NCBI GenBank assembly: GCA_021772515.1
Contig: JAJFLU010000012.1
Span: 1-59,446 of the forward strand
Reading direction: 5' to 3'
Source: Opitutales bacterium
GTDB taxonomy: Bacteria > Verrucomicrobiota > Verrucomicrobiia > Opitutales > UBA2987
Length of the DNA stretch: 59,446 bases
Numbering within the stretch: the first letter of the stretch is position 1; each line of letters opens with the position of its first letter. Below the pieces are notes generated by a model that saw nothing but the letters and a program-made list of their open reading frames with translations, searched no databases and was not told the origin of the DNA. Below, piece by piece: positions 15,625 through 24,745 of this stretch. The position numbers were made by a program, and so were the translations under genes.

Positions 15625-17639
15625 CATTCCGTGGATACACCATGAACGGGTACACTTGTTTTGCGTTGTTCGTAATTTTTATTGGCTGTGCGAGTGCTGA
15701 TGTTCAGGCCATGAGACGAAAACCGCCGGAAGAACCCCGCTGGATGAAATTTTCGATCAGCGAGGCAAATTTCCTTTTGGAACTGGAAGGAGAAAACGAA
15801 AAGCGGACTATCAAACGATCGAATCTGGTTACAACCCGTGAGCGTTTGTTTATTGCTCCGACCATGGAGATGAAGTTGAAAGGATCCATTTATCACCCCA
15901 ACCTGCTTCTTTTCAACGCACAGATTCAGATTGGGCTCGTGCGGGAAGATGTGACCCTCGGCGATCCGACCGGTAGTGGGAATAATTTGGTCAGAGATGA
16001 ATTGGAATTTCTCCAACGCTTTTCTGTAAACTTGTCTGTGCTGAAGGAAAAGCCATACTCGGTCGAATTGTTTGGACAGAAAGCTGATACTTTCAGGGAT
16101 TACGATTTTTTTACCCGAGTAGAGGTGGATCAATTAAGATACGGGTTCCGGGCGGGATTTTCCAAAGGGCCCATGCCGTTCAGTATTTCCATGAGCCGCT
16201 TGACGGAGGAGGAAACCGGTTCCCCAAGGCCCCAAAGTCGGGATGAAGACACACTCTCCTTCACCGCCAAACTTCATCGAAAGACGGGCAGCCGAACCGA
16301 CCTCTACTATTCGTTGACAAATTTTACCCGCCGGAATATCGGGAATCCTCTGGACGACGGGTTTCAACAAACGGCCCGTTTTTCGGACACAACAAAATTT
16401 GGTGATAAAAATGCAATTAAATTGCACACTTTTTTACGTTACCATCAATTGGAGGCCAATCTGATTTCCACGGAAAGTATGACCGCACAGCAACGGCTGT
16501 CCATCATCCATTCGGAGAACCTGGATTCCGACTATTATTACAACTTTAGCATCCGTAATTCAGGGCCGGTGAAAAGCGATTCCCACCAAGTCTCGGCTTC
16601 CCTAAAGCACCGGCTTTATGAAGCTCTCACTTCGACCCTAGACGTGAAGGCCACTGAAGACAAGGCGTCCGGACCAAGTTCCAACACTAATATTAGGAGA
16701 TTTGGCCTTGGGCTCAACGAGCATTATACCAGAAGGGTGGGCGACACCGGTCGATTGACCCTCAGATATAATATCGGGTTCACTCGGGAACAGCGTGAAG
16801 CCACCGGCCCGCTGATATTCGTAGTTGACGAAGAAAAACGCCTTAAGGATAACATGATAACGTTCCTGAATCTCTCCCGGGTCAATACCGCGAGCGTCCG
16901 GGTGACGGACGCCATGGGCAACATACCCTATGAGGAGTTTTTTGATTATCTGATTGTCGGGCGGGGACAACAGACGGAGATTCGCCGTGTTCCTGGAGGT
17001 AGAATCAAAAATGGCGACGAAGTATTGGTCTCCTACGGGGCAACATTGGATCCGAATGATAAATTTACCACATTGAGCAATAGCGCTTCATTTCGCTTGG
17101 CCCTGTTCGATGATATTTTGAGCCTCTACGCCCAATTGCGGGTGGTTGATAACTGGGGTGGAGAATCTCTGGTGCTGCAGGATATCAACGACAAAATAGT
17201 GGGGGGCGAACTCTCGTGGCGTTGGCTCGACGCACGGGCTGAGTTCGAAAGTTTCGATTCTAATTTATCCCCTTTTCGATCACTGCGCCTATCTCAATCC
17301 CTACATGTTGAACCAAGCAAGTTCTCGACCTTAACTCTGGACCTGAGCCAAAGATGGAGCACTTTCCCGGCAGAAGGGCGACAAAACGAGGTCTCCTACA
17401 ATTATATTGGGCGTTATCAGACCAAGCTGACCCGCTACCTTTCATTACGTGTTGAGGGTGGTATGCGAATCGAAAAGGGACAAAACCTTGATCAGCAATT
17501 GGTCACGGTACGGACGGATTTGGAATTCCGGTTGGGTCGATTGGCGGTCGAAGCGGGCTATGTCTACCAAGATGAGGATTTCTTTGATGACTTGTTCCGA
17601 AAACACTTTTTTTTTCTGCGAGGCAGACGGACTTTTTAA
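15621..17639 (+). CDS. Outer-membrane beta-barrel protein of the cytochrome cluster
   Basis: 672 aa. Signal peptide in the first about 30 residues (MNGYTCFALFVIFIG, cleavage after a Ser-Ala region); a second ATG at 15642 is possible. The rest has many alternating hydrophobic/aromatic strands separated by charged turns (for example LDLSQRWSTF, YQTKLTRYLSLRVEGGMRI, VTVRTDLEFRLGRLAVEAGY) and ends in aromatic RRTF, a typical barrel end. No plug or TonB box. Short periplasmic-type insertion near 400-470. No CXXCH. Size allows a barrel of about 20 or more strands, as in porin-cytochrome systems. Coupled to the 5-haem lipoprotein (ATGA) and abuts the next propeller gene directly. Confidence 0.85.
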   Translation: MTFRGYTMNGYTCFALFVIFIGCASADVQAMRRKPPEEPRWMKFSISEANFLLELEGENEKRTIKRSNLVTTRERLFIAPTMEMKLKGSIYHPNLLLFNAQIQIGLVREDVTLGDPTGSGNNLVRDELEFLQRFSVNLSVLKEKPYSVELFGQKADTFRDYDFFTRVEVDQLRYGFRAGFSKGPMPFSISMSRLTEEETGSPRPQSRDEDTLSFTAKLHRKTGSRTDLYYSLTNFTRRNIGNPLDDGFQQTARFSDTTKFGDKNAIKLHTFLRYHQLEANLISTESMTAQQRLSIIHSENLDSDYYYNFSIRNSGPVKSDSHQVSASLKHRLYEALTSTLDVKATEDKASGPSSNTNIRRFGLGLNEHYTRRVGDTGRLTLRYNIGFTREQREATGPLIFVVDEEKRLKDNMITFLNLSRVNTASVRVTDAMGNIPYEEFFDYLIVGRGQQTEIRRVPGGRIKNGDEVLVSYGATLDPNDKFTTLSNSASFRLALFDDILSLYAQLRVVDNWGGESLVLQDINDKIVGGELSWRWLDARAEFESFDSNLSPFRSLRLSQSLHVEPSKFSTLTLDLSQRWSTFPAEGRQNEVSYNYIGRYQTKLTRYLSLRVEGGMRIEKGQNLDQQLVTVRTDLEFRLGRLAVEAGYVYQDEDFFDDLFRKHFFFLRGRRTF

Positions 17640-18698
17640 ATGCAGACGATATTCCATCACTCTCTCCGGTTCGGACCAGCTAAACGGTTCTTCCTGTTAG
17701 CGATTTTGATTCCTCTTGGAGGTTGTCAACATCCAGTGCCTGCTCCCGCAGGGCTGACCCACACCTCGGAGGAAGAAGTTCTGGGCCTATGGCCGGCGCC
17801 CCCGGCACAAGCGCGACTCGCCTACGTGCAAAACATTTCCGGACCAATTGATCTCGGGCTCCGGCCATCTCGCTGGAGTCGGATTACGCACCTGTTAACC
17901 GGCCAAAAAAAGAGTAATTACACGCTAGTCAAGCCCTTGGGCATTGCTCTGGATGAAGATGATAATATCTGTGTGACCGATACTGGCACGGCCCTCGTCT
18001 GGTATTTCGATCAGCAACGTAAAAGCTTCAAAAGTTGGGGAAAGATCGGGTCCATAAAACTGGTTTCGCCGGTGGCCATCGCCAAGAGGAAGGGCACATT
18101 TTTTGTGGCGGACTCCAGTTTGGGAACGATTTTGGCTTTTGACGACAGGGGAAAGCTTCGGTTTGAGATCCAGGATGAGATCAAAAGACCCGCAGGCCTG
18201 GCTATATTCGGGGACAAATTATATGTGGCCGACGCGTCATCCCACCGTGTGGCTATTTTTAGCCTGGCAGGCGAGTTTCTAGGCGCTTTTGGTCAGCGAG
18301 GCGCCGCGCCGGGAGAATTCAATTTTCCGACCCATGTGGCGATAACCTCCGACGGAAGGATTCTGGTGACGGACTCCATGAATGCCCGAGTGCAGATATT
18401 CGACGCGGAGGGCAAATTTCTTAACCTGATCGGCGGGATTGGAGATGGATCCGGCTATTTCAGTAGGCCCAAAGGGGTAGCCGTTGATGCTCAGGATCAT
18501 GTCTATGTGACGGATGCCCTTTTCGACAACTTTCAAATTTTCGACCTGGAAGGCCACTTTCTGTTGACGGTTGGGAAGGTCGGTTCGGCACCTGGGGATT
18601 TCTGGTTGCCATCCGGAATTGCCATTAGCAAGGACAACCACGTTTATGTGGCGGATTCCTATAATCGTAGAGTACAAGTATTCAAGTATCTGGACTAG
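17640..18698 (+). CDS. NHL-repeat six-bladed beta-propeller lipoprotein (2)
   Basis: 352 aa, ATG starting at the base after the barrel stop. Lipobox PLGGC with Cys29. Clear NHL blades: KPLGIALDEDDNICVTDTGT, SPVAIAKRKGTFFVADSS, RPAGLAIFGDKLYVADASSH, FPTHVAITSDGRILVTDSMN, RPKGVAVDAQDHVYVTDALF and LPSGIAISKDNHVYVADSYN, six in all, ending RRVQVFKYLD. Related to, but not a copy of, the first propeller lipoprotein. Sits between the barrel and the 12-haem gene (2-bp gap), so it is probably part of the same outer-membrane assembly. Confidence 0.92.
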   Translation: MQTIFHHSLRFGPAKRFFLLAILIPLGGCQHPVPAPAGLTHTSEEEVLGLWPAPPAQARLAYVQNISGPIDLGLRPSRWSRITHLLTGQKKSNYTLVKPLGIALDEDDNICVTDTGTALVWYFDQQRKSFKSWGKIGSIKLVSPVAIAKRKGTFFVADSSLGTILAFDDRGKLRFEIQDEIKRPAGLAIFGDKLYVADASSHRVAIFSLAGEFLGAFGQRGAAPGEFNFPTHVAITSDGRILVTDSMNARVQIFDAEGKFLNLIGGIGDGSGYFSRPKGVAVDAQDHVYVTDALFDNFQIFDLEGHFLLTVGKVGSAPGDFWLPSGIAISKDNHVYVADSYNRRVQVFKYLD

Positions 18699-18700
18699 CT

Positions 18701-20443
18701 ATGAAAACATGTGGCATAAAAATCATACCTGAGGGCAGTGGTCCGAGCAAACTGCTCGGTCTGGTATGTTTGCTCGGAATCCTCCTGTGCGCTAATTTTA
18801 GCCATGCGGCGGGCGAAAGCATCTCCACCACCAGGCACAATCTTTCAGTGGGAGGGCAGCCGGGCGGGATCAAGGCTGCCACCGAAAATCAAGTGTGCAT
18901 CTTTTGTCATACCCCCCACAACGGTTTAAGTGAGGCGCCTCTCTGGAATCGCTATAGTTCCGGCGCGACCTATATTCCCTACAGCAGCACTACCGTAAAA
19001 GCGACAATAGGGCAGCCCACCGGCTCCTCCAAACTCTGCCTGAGTTGCCATGATGGTACGGTAGCGCTGGGGATGGTGGTCAGTCAGACTTCCCAAATTC
19101 TCTTTGAGGGGGGAATCACCGTCCTCCCGAGCGGTGCAACGCGACTGGCCACCGATCTGTCGGATGATCATCCCATCTCTTTTATTTATGACACTGCCCT
19201 CGCCACCATGAACGGAGAACTCAACGACCCCTCCCAGCTCACGGGCCCTGTCCTGCTTGAGAACGGGCAAGTGCAGTGTACCTCCTGCCACGACCCACAC
19301 AGTGATCCATTTGGAAAATTCCTCGTTCTGGATAACCAGGCTTCGGCCTTGTGCGTGACCTGCCACCAAAAGAATTACTGGCTCAGTTCGACCCACCAGT
19401 TATCGTCGGCGACGTGGAACGGCGCGGGCACTGATCCCTGGCCCCACACCGAGCAGGTCACTGTCGCCTCCAATGCCTGCGAGAACTGCCATCGACCCCA
19501 TTCCGCCGGTACCACACCACGATTGCTAAATTTTGCGGGTGAAGAGCAAAATTGTTACTCCTGCCATAACGGCAATGTAGGAGGCAAAAACGTTGAGAGC
19601 GAATTCAACAAACTCAGCATTCACCCGGTTGCTTTCACCACCGGTGTCCATGATCCCACGGAGGATATTCTCAATCCTGCCCGTCACGTGGAATGCGTGG
19701 ATTGCCACAATCCGCATGCGGTCAACGCCTTGACTGCCTCCCCACCGCAAGCCACCGGTGCCTTGGCTGGGACTATCGGAATCGATTCCGGCGGCAGCCC
19801 GACCAACCCCATTACCGATCAATATGAGCTCTGTTTTCGCTGTCACGCCGACAGCTTGGATCGAGGTCCCGCTAACCTCCCGCGCCAGTTTGCTCAGACC
19901 AATACCCGATTGGAATTTTTCCCGCCGGGTGGCAACGCTTCTTATCACCCAGTTGGATCGGTCGGCCGCAACCTCGATGTTCCGAGCCTGATTAATCCTT
20001 ATACTACTTCCAGCCTGATTTATTGTACCGACTGCCATAATAATAATCAGGGGCCAGGCGCGGGCAGCAGTGGCCCGAATGGGCCGCATGGCTCCTCCTA
20101 CACTCCGATCCTCGAAAGGCAACTCGTCTTGACTGACTTCTCTCAGGAAAGTTCCTCAATTTATGCGCTCTGCTACAAGTGCCACTCCCGCAGTAATCTT
20201 CTTGCTGACGGGAGTTTTAAGAAGCATGAGGAACATATCGAAGCGAAGACAACCTCTTGCACGACCTGCCATGACCCTCATGGATCGCCCCTGCCGCACT
20301 TGATTAATTTCAACCTCAATTATGTCACCCCCTCAAGCAAGAACGGGCGACTGGAGTTTGTCGACGGTCCAGGACTCTTCGAGGGGCGTTGTTCCCTCAC
20401 TTGCCACGGCCAGGACCACGATGATTGGGATTACAAACCATAA
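18701..20443 (+). CDS. Dodecahaem c-type cytochrome, secreted (doubled-CXXCH family)
   Basis: 580 aa with Sec signal (about 1-37, ANFSHA). Eleven CXXCH motifs (first at 66-70) plus a final CX3CH (CSLTCH, 564-569) make twelve. The N-terminal 220 residues repeat the layout of the 4/5-haem proteins (CIFCHTPHN, LCLSCHDG, DDHPIS, CTSCHDPH, SALCVTCH), then more haem pairs follow, some as CHRPHS and CHNPHA. The last haem segment, LNY then CSLTCHG-DH, is a usual ending of doubled-CXXCH proteins. No anchor, so likely exposed outside the barrel. Last gene of the run; convergent with the redoxin gene. Confidence 0.93.
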   Translation: MKTCGIKIIPEGSGPSKLLGLVCLLGILLCANFSHAAGESISTTRHNLSVGGQPGGIKAATENQVCIFCHTPHNGLSEAPLWNRYSSGATYIPYSSTTVKATIGQPTGSSKLCLSCHDGTVALGMVVSQTSQILFEGGITVLPSGATRLATDLSDDHPISFIYDTALATMNGELNDPSQLTGPVLLENGQVQCTSCHDPHSDPFGKFLVLDNQASALCVTCHQKNYWLSSTHQLSSATWNGAGTDPWPHTEQVTVASNACENCHRPHSAGTTPRLLNFAGEEQNCYSCHNGNVGGKNVESEFNKLSIHPVAFTTGVHDPTEDILNPARHVECVDCHNPHAVNALTASPPQATGALAGTIGIDSGGSPTNPITDQYELCFRCHADSLDRGPANLPRQFAQTNTRLEFFPPGGNASYHPVGSVGRNLDVPSLINPYTTSSLIYCTDCHNNNQGPGAGSSGPNGPHGSSYTPILERQLVLTDFSQESSSIYALCYKCHSRSNLLADGSFKKHEEHIEAKTTSCTTCHDPHGSPLPHLINFNLNYVTPSSKNGRLEFVDGPGLFEGRCSLTCHGQDHDDWDYKP

Positions 20444-20538
20444 TCGCGGCGAAGGAAACAGGTTGCTTGGCTCTTAGCTGCTCTCTTCCGAAAATAACGT
20501 TGTCGGGGAGGAATTTGGAAATAAGGCTGTAGTACCTG

Positions 20539-21387
20539 TCAGCGTTCGGGTATCCTCTCCTGGCAGGCTTTGATTTCCTCCTTCGCACTCGCATTATCGG
20601 GGTCAAGTTCCAACGCGATTTGAAAGGCCTCCAGCGCTTCGGAATAATTTCCTTGGGCGGCGAGAATCTGACCCCGCAGGGTGTGGGCCGCCACCAGTTT
20701 CGGGTCGTCATCGAGACAAGTCGTGAGGTGCGTCAGCGCGATCTCATACTTCCCGGTCTTATAGAACTTTTTTGCAAGCATCAAACGAATGCGGGCCTTG
20801 GTGCCATTGCCGCCAGTGGTCGCTACCACAGGGTGTAGCACTTTATCGAGTTTCTGGTCGTCTATTTCCTTCAGCAAATGGCGGATCCGAGCCAGGAGCA
20901 CCTCGGAAAAATTGACTTTGGTAAAATGTTGATAATTAACAAGATTATGCTCTTGGTCTGTGATACCGACGACAGGATGGAGCTTTACCCCGAGGCTGCC
21001 ATAAAGGGCATCATCCACGTCAATCAATACCGGCATAGTGATCCCCGCCTCCTTCACCGCAGATTCAACCTCAGCGGGCGGAATCCTGTTGGACACGATG
21101 CCGACCCAATGTACTGATTTATCCGCCGTTTCCTTTTCGCAAAGAGCCATTTTTTTCATGGTGATGTCGGAATACTCCTGGCCGGGCTTGAAAAATACAA
21201 AGACATTGGCCATCGCGTTGCCGAGCAGGTGATGCCTTCCTCCATCAAGGGTCGGCATCTCGACATTTTCAATTTTGGTGCCAATTGCGGCCCGCGAGAA
21301 TGTCCATAAGGTCGTTGGCCAAAGCACCGCCACGGCGAAAAAAAAGACCCCGCACCGCGTCACCGTAAGTTGTACCTTACATGTCAC
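20539..21387 (-). CDS. Thioredoxin-fold (redoxin) plus TPR protein lacking catalytic cysteines
   Basis: 282 aa from a GTG at 21387 that overlaps the stop of the 10-haem gene (GTGA), so translation is coupled. N-terminal hydrophobic helix (residues 12-28) is a signal or membrane anchor. Residues about 35-170 form an AhpC/TlpA-like fold (MPTLDGGRHHLLGN, VFVFFKPGQEYSD, VLIDVDDALYGSLGVKLHP), but the place of the CXXC or peroxidatic Cys is FFKPGQEYSD, with no Cys. Residues about 195-275 hold two to three TPR units (KTGKYEIALTHLTTCLDDDP, NYSEALEAFQIALELDPDNA). Hence a binding or chaperone role rather than redox catalysis, perhaps in cytochrome handling; inference. Confidence 0.82.
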   Translation of the reverse strand: MTCKVQLTVTRCGVFFFAVAVLWPTTLWTFSRAAIGTKIENVEMPTLDGGRHHLLGNAMANVFVFFKPGQEYSDITMKKMALCEKETADKSVHWVGIVSNRIPPAEVESAVKEAGITMPVLIDVDDALYGSLGVKLHPVVGITDQEHNLVNYQHFTKVNFSEVLLARIRHLLKEIDDQKLDKVLHPVVATTGGNGTKARIRLMLAKKFYKTGKYEIALTHLTTCLDDDPKLVAAHTLRGQILAAQGNYSEALEAFQIALELDPDNASAKEEIKACQERIPER

Positions 21388-22613
21388 GGGCCCTCTTTCG
21401 TACTCTTTGACGTTGGTAATTTATTCCAGATAATAGGTTCGCTCCTCGTAAAATCATAGTCTCGTTTGGAATGACAAGTTTTCTCGCAGGAACCCCCGGT
21501 CTCCGTTCTGGTATAATTGAGCTTCAGCATCCAGCGCCTCTTGCCGTAGGGAACCGCCTCCCGAATGATATGGGCTTGTTTGGCGGCATGGACCTCGTGG
21601 CAGGCACGACAGGTTCGGCCACGGGTGGGCTTATTCACGTGGAGATAGTGTAAGTTGCGATCGGCATCGCGAAACTGCGTGTGAATCGTCGTCCGGGGCT
21701 CGGCTATAATCTCCTCGTCGTGACACTCGAAGCAAAGGGCATAATTCTTGGGATCATAGCCCGAGTAAAACTTGGCAGGGTACTCGGTGACCAGTAGACG
21801 GAAGTTATCACTCCCATGCGGGGTGTGACAGGCGGAACAGTCTTTGACAGCCACCGGTGCATGCTGTTCAGGATTCTCGTCGAGCAAGGCCTCAAAATTG
21901 GTGATCTCTATCCCTTGCTGGTCTTTCAATCCGTCTTTGTTGTGGCATCCGATGCAGAGGTCGAAAGGGAGTTGGTTGAGGAGGTGCTCAACATTCGAGC
22001 TATGAGGATTATGGCAATTCACGCACTTCTTTTCCGTGGTTATGGCGTCGTGTTTCACCTTGGCCTGTTTTGTTACTTTCTCTATATCTGCGTGGCAATT
22101 TAAGCAAAGGTCCGGCAGAGATTCGTGAAGCAGGTAGGGATTCTCAGAGTTATGGGGGTTGTGGCAGTTGATGCAGGTAACCTTGTCGACTGACACATGC
22201 TTGAACTTGCGGTTTATCTCCTCCTCGAATTCCTCATGGCATTCGAGGCAGAGATCGATACTGGTTCCTGGGATGCGACCGGGATTTCTGGGGTCCGCAT
22301 TCTCATGACAGAGGCTGCAATCTTCCAAGTCAGCCTCGTAGGCAGCGTGAATAAAGGGGGTAGCCATCGTCAGCGGGGCTTGTGTATATTTCTTTCTCGG
22401 CTCGGGTTCGGTCTTTTCCGGCTTACTCTTTTCAAATATTGTCCCATGCTCAGTGTTGGGTGCCTTTGATTGCATATCTACCGGGTTCGACGCGGGTTTT
22501 GTTCTATCATTCTCCTCCGGAGGTGCCGCGCACGAATAAAGACCTCCCGCGAGAAGGAAAACAATTGAAAGGATTATCCCGTGAAAATTGGCGTTTATTT
22601 TGGATTCTTTCAT
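21384..22613 (-). CDS. Decahaem c-type cytochrome lipoprotein
   Basis: 409 aa, ATG 22613. Lipobox GLYSC with Cys28, then a charged Pro/Lys/Glu-rich linker to about residue 90. Nine CXXCH motifs (CSLCH, CLECH, CINCH, CLNCH, CVNCH, CIGCH, CSACH, CFECH, CRACH) and a last CX3CH (CEKTCH, 376-381) give ten haems. CHNPHNS, CHNPHSS, CHTPHGS and CHEVH motifs provide candidate second ligands. The final LNY and CX3CH match the end of the 12-haem protein. First gene of a two-gene minus-strand unit with the redoxin-TPR gene. Lipid-anchored, probably at the outer membrane; a second electron relay beside the 5-haem lipoprotein. Confidence 0.92.
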   Translation of the reverse strand: MKESKINANFHGIILSIVFLLAGGLYSCAAPPEENDRTKPASNPVDMQSKAPNTEHGTIFEKSKPEKTEPEPRKKYTQAPLTMATPFIHAAYEADLEDCSLCHENADPRNPGRIPGTSIDLCLECHEEFEEEINRKFKHVSVDKVTCINCHNPHNSENPYLLHESLPDLCLNCHADIEKVTKQAKVKHDAITTEKKCVNCHNPHSSNVEHLLNQLPFDLCIGCHNKDGLKDQQGIEITNFEALLDENPEQHAPVAVKDCSACHTPHGSDNFRLLVTEYPAKFYSGYDPKNYALCFECHDEEIIAEPRTTIHTQFRDADRNLHYLHVNKPTRGRTCRACHEVHAAKQAHIIREAVPYGKRRWMLKLNYTRTETGGSCEKTCHSKRDYDFTRSEPIIWNKLPTSKSTKEGP

Positions 22614-22963
22614 TTCCCGTTAATTTTAAATAACTCTGATTAATATCTAATTTATGAGTCTCGGTGGCGAATACTTGCTAATGGACCACGATCCACTGCT
22701 TTTCTTCGGAAATAGTTTCAAAATGATCTTTTTGGAAACAAGCATTATGCTAATAGATGACTCACAGGCTAATATAAATTAAATACTCTAATCGAAACGT
22801 CAACATTATCAGAGTATTACTTTTACTAATTCACCTGCGCTGGCGCAATAAATTAGCGCTTTTGGTGAGTAATGGTGAGTGTTTCCGGGAGAAATCCTGT
22901 TGCAGCTAAGGAATAATGGGCCGACCCGTGATCTTGCGTTTATTGACCACGAAGCTGGGGTAA
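22614..22963. other. AT-rich promoter region upstream of decahaem gene
   Basis: No gene seen. The stretch to about 22870 is AT-rich and probably carries the promoter of the minus-strand cytochrome-redoxin unit. From about 22870 the composition rises in GC as the transposase relic begins. No hairpin terminator is evident. Confidence 0.5.
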
Positions 22964-23248
22964 CTTTATCTAGCCCGCCAGTTTACCGGCAGCTAAACCA
23001 TCTGCGTGCTGCGGCAAGCCGGGGTGCGCATCTGGAGAACCCTCAAGTGAGAAGACATTTACCTGCGCGAATACACCAGGGCAAAGCAAACGACCGACGG
23101 GATAGACCGCTATGTGAACTTCTACAACCACCAGCGTCCCCACCAAGCCCTCGGCTACCAGACCCCGTCCGAAGTCTATGCAACCGAAAGCAACCCCACC
23201 ACGCCGACAATTCCCCTTCCGGGCACCTGCGTGCCCGTCTTTCGGTAA
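22964..23248 (+). pseudogene. IS3-family transposase relic (OrfB C-terminal part)
   Basis: In one frame the sequence reads ARQFTGS, stop, VLRQAGVRI, WRTLK, stop, EDIYLREYTRAKQ, RYVNFYNHQRPHQALGYQ, ending PVFR and a TAA at 23248. This is the C-terminal third of an IS3-type integrase-core transposase. The segment between VRI and WRTLK, which normally has about 15-20 residues including the DNIFVERL region, is deleted; at least two nonsense codons are present and the DDE residues are lost. The sequence to about 23335 (TTCCACCTTAAA, then GTCCACTTTA) looks like the old right end of the element. Inactive. Confidence 0.85.
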
Positions 23249-23514
23249 AGGACAAAAATATTCTTTTAATATGAACACGATTTCCACCTTAAACCCACGT
23301 CAAAGTTGTCAAACAACCCCGTCCACTTTATTTTCGGTGGATTGATATTTGGGGCTGATGAAATTAAGATCACACCACTTTATGCAGTAGGAGAATATGT
23401 TTGTAGTCCCGAATCAGGGCAGAGCTTTGATTCGACCGCCAATTGCTATTCCCAGTGAAATGCGGTGGGCAATCAATTTTCAACGATATTGAATGTTCTT
23501 ATGGGGAATTTTGG

Positions 23515-24336
23515 CTAAATAAACACCTGTGCACGAAATTTCGCTGGACTTAGGCCATATCGTTTTCGAAAGGCCGTCGCGAAATGCTGGGCTGAAGCAA
23601 AATTTAACTCAAACGCGATGTCTGTGATGGAGTCCTTGGAGCTTGTGAGAAGGTCGGCTGCTCTCCGAAAACGTTTCTCTTTAATGTATGCCTGTGGCGT
23701 TATACCGAGATGTTTAACGAAGAGGCTATAAAGGTAGGATCGGTGGGTATTTAAGACTTGAGCGAGTTTCGCTACTGTGGGCTCCTCCTCGCGGCCCTTG
23801 TCCAGATATTTGAGAGCGCGAGTTAAGGTGGTCGGATATTCTGTCTGGTTGATCTCATTGGCTATCCGAGCCAAATGTACCAGAAACAAATGGAGGTGGC
23901 CATGCAATGCCAATGATGTGTCGGACCTCAGGTCACGGCATTCTGCGAGCATGGCTTCCAAATGGCACAAAAGGACGTTAGCACCTCTATTTAAACGGTA
24001 GGGAATGGAATTTATCCGTTTTTCTAATTCGGGAGTTTTCAATTCGCTTGTGCGGAGTTGAACCCATGTGAAGGTACAAGGATTCAGAAAATTATCGGTA
24101 GTTCCGTGCCACTGGTTGGGTTGGCTTATTTGAATAGAATTCGGCGTCAGAGTATAGTGATCGTCCTCGGTATAATATCCGATGCTTCCTCGCGTAACAA
24201 GAGAGATTTCTGTGAATGAATGTCGATGAAGAGGGAACCCTTTTCGCGTCTCGCTTTGACAGGATTGGCCAACGGCGACGATGGCCGGGTGATGATTTCC
24301 TCCAAGGTAATGGCGTTCAATTCGAGCTTCCGACAT
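23515..24336 (-). CDS. AraC-family transcriptional regulator (1)
   Basis: 273 aa from the ATG at 24336 (MSEARIERHY); a TTG 51 bp upstream would add a poorly supported extension. N-terminal cupin-like sensor (PLHRHSFTEISLVTRGSIGYY and QPNQWHGT) and a C-terminal double helix-turn-helix: VAKLAQVLNTHRSYLYSLFV and ITDIAFELNFASAQHFATAF, ending YGLSPAKFRAQ. Such regulators respond to sugars or related small molecules. It is divergent from the dioxygenase fragment and receptor gene, so it probably controls the 24.7-33.5 kb part of the island. Confidence 0.9.
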   Translation of the reverse strand: MSEARIERHYLGGNHHPAIVAVGQSCQSETRKGFPLHRHSFTEISLVTRGSIGYYTEDDHYTLTPNSIQISQPNQWHGTTDNFLNPCTFTWVQLRTSELKTPELEKRINSIPYRLNRGANVLLCHLEAMLAECRDLRSDTSLALHGHLHLFLVHLARIANEINQTEYPTTLTRALKYLDKGREEEPTVAKLAQVLNTHRSYLYSLFVKHLGITPQAYIKEKRFRRAADLLTSSKDSITDIAFELNFASAQHFATAFRKRYGLSPAKFRAQVFI

Positions 24337-24444
24337 AATGGCAACTGAATAGATAAAGATATTTGGTTGGCAAGTAAAATGTTTCAAAATGTCTTTTCCG
24401 CATTTATGGAAGCGTCGGTTTTCGATTTCTGTTATTATGTCTGC

Positions 24445-24657
24445 GTGTTAACAGCATTAACAGAAAAAATCATCGTTACTAAGGAACAGAAAAATCAGTT
24501 TTTGAGCAATGGTTTTATCCGCCTGGATGATGTGATCTGTGAAGGCGATTTAGCGTGGTATCGGGAATGCTATGGCAGGGTCTTTACCGAGGATACCAAG
24601 AAAATTAAACGTAAACAACTCGGCGGGATGGACAGGGAAGGGCGAATTACAGATTAA
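24445..24657 (+). pseudogene. Phytanoyl-CoA dioxygenase (PhyH) N-terminal fragment
   Basis: About 70 codons from a possible GTG at 24445. FLSNGFIRLDDVICEGDLAWYRECYGRVF followed by KRKQLGGMDREGR (quoted in two parts, first part positions 24499-24585) corresponds to the N-terminal region of PhyH-family Fe(II)/2-oxoglutarate dioxygenases, which are usually about 250-300 aa. The open frame stops at 24657 and the remaining two thirds, including the HxD...H iron ligands, is absent before the receptor gene at 24746. Truncated, so inactive. PhyH genes are common in verrucomicrobial sulfatase islands; this one appears to have been lost. Confidence 0.7.
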
Positions 24658-24745
24658 CGAAACACATGAGAATGCTGAATAAGGATTAAAATATTTAGGT
24701 GGAAATTCCTATTATTAAAGTGCAAATTACAAACTAGAAAATAAA

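Noticed and set aside
22970..23287. Gly/Val-rich minus-strand frame of 105 codons
   Set aside because: It is the antisense shadow of the IS3 transposase relic on the plus strand.
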